Shown here one piece after another: positions 16,216 through 16,681 of a stretch of 16,681 nucleotides of DNA. The notes beneath the pieces were generated by a model. The model was not told where the DNA came from. It did not search any database and saw only the letters and a program-made list of their open reading frames with translations. Each line of letters opens with the position of its first letter. Within the stretch, counting starts at the first letter, position 1. Source of the DNA: Porphyromonadaceae bacterium UBA7332 (GTDB taxonomy: Bacteria; Bacteroidota; Bacteroidia; Bacteroidales; UBA7332); contig DKPO01000013.1 in NCBI GenBank assembly GCA_002471225.1, positions 77,664 to 94,344 of the forward strand, given 5' to 3'. The translations under genes were made by a program, and so were the position numbers.

Positions 16216-16681
16216 TTAATTATCTAATACAGGCCGCACCTGACAGCCATAGGTTCTATAGAAATAATAATTGGGATAATGAATCAAATTACCATTCATT
16301 CTATAAAAATAAGAACACCAGGAATTAGAGTTATCATTTGCGTCACTAGCTGTCCAATAACATGCATATGTACCTATAAAATTTATCAATCCATTTGTAT
16401 AATAGTAGTAACCTGTTGCAGGAAACCAAAATTCATTTTCAACTAACATTCCACCTTTATTTGCGTTATCTGAATAAGATCGCCATTGCTTATTAAGTAT
16501 ATCATTATCATAGCCCCAATTTAATCGCCATCCATATGGAGATGGATCAAAGATTGTTTTCATCTGTTTTACTGAACTTCCTATAACAGCATTCCATCTT
16601 ATTCTCTGTGGATCTGAACACCAATCTTGCGAATCTCCTGCAACGCCATTACTGGTAATATACAACAAAGGCTTATTTAAT
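16216..16681 (-). CDS. Fibrobacter-paralogous (FISUMP-like) surface protein, 5' end cut by the window edge
   Basis: The reading frame is open to position 16681 and continues beyond it; a TTG at 16668 is not a likely start because in-frame codons run on upstream (reading LNKP before LLYITSNG). About 155 residues are visible, ending at TAA 16216. It has the pattern DPSPYGWRL (where relatives often have DPCP-GWRVP), many aromatic and Gly/Asn residues, FWFPATGYYYY, YACYWTASDANDNS, and the end GCQVRPVLDN. The end matches the G-S/Q-VRPV/C-type ending of Fibrobacter succinogenes major paralogous domains, which in Bacteroidales often form the C-terminal part of fimbrillin-like surface proteins. Cysteines are few (C17-type, C95, C108, C143-type), so disulfides are possible. 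No terminator is seen before the regulator gene, so some read-through may occur. Confidence 0.7.
   Translation of the reverse strand, partial: LNKPLLYITSNGVAGDSQDWCSDPQRIRWNAVIGSSVKQMKTIFDPSPYGWRLNWGYDNDILNKQWRSYSDNANKGGMLVENEFWFPATGYYYYTNGLINFIGTYACYWTASDANDNSNSWCSYFYRMNGNLIHYPNYYFYRTYGCQVRPVLDN

Overview
The window looks like an ordinary chromosomal segment from a Bacteroidota bacterium, most likely an anaerobic or gut-type member of the order Bacteroidales. The evidence is AT-rich intergenic DNA, several exact matches to the Bacteroidota promoter -7 element TAnnTTTG, tRNAs without an encoded CCA, and gene families typical of the group: a secreted GH20 enzyme, a DUF3256-like protein, a TPR-transmembrane-HTH regulator, a Fibrobacter-paralogous-domain protein, and a four-subunit 2-oxoacid:ferredoxin oxidoreductase. 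The genus cannot be fixed from this sequence.

Layout. Positions 1-58 hold the 3' end of a tRNA and its terminator. Positions 58-740 are gene-free and AT-rich, broken by one unusual block (455-542) of four 22-nt units that form competing hairpins. A tRNA-Arg(CCT) follows on the minus strand (790-861) with its own promoter and terminator. Then come a secreted GH20 hexosaminidase-like enzyme (975-3326, minus) and an oxidoreductase operon (3492-6327, minus) in the order ferredoxin, alpha, small membrane protein, beta, gamma. The small membrane ORF (4846-5013, 55 aa) starts inside the alpha stop codon. mazG lies upstream (6437-7231, minus), with a near-perfect Bacteroidota promoter and its own terminator. 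Diverging from mazG is a secreted DUF3256-like protein (7419-8054, plus) whose terminator begins inside the coding sequence.

Next is a complete tripartite RND efflux operon on the plus strand: periplasmic adaptor (8199-9284), inner-membrane pump (9304-12330) and TolC-like outer-membrane channel (12330-13670). It ends at a strong bidirectional hairpin shared with a convergent minus-strand gene of unknown function (13731-14396) that has hints of the uracil-DNA-glycosylase fold. The window closes with a minus-strand TPR/coiled-coil/HTH regulator (14521-16140) and the C-terminal part of a Fibrobacter-paralogous (FISUMP-like) surface protein cut by the window edge (16216-16681).

Themes. The oxidoreductase would link 2-oxoacid and CoA metabolism to reduced ferredoxin, MazG would clean up aberrant nucleoside triphosphates, GH20 would release terminal hexosamines in the periplasm or at the surface, and the RND system would export toxic compounds. 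I see no mobile element, CRISPR array or defence island. The strongest candidates for something little described are the small membrane ORF embedded in the oxidoreductase operon, the 22-nt repeat/hairpin block, and the UDG-like orphan protein.
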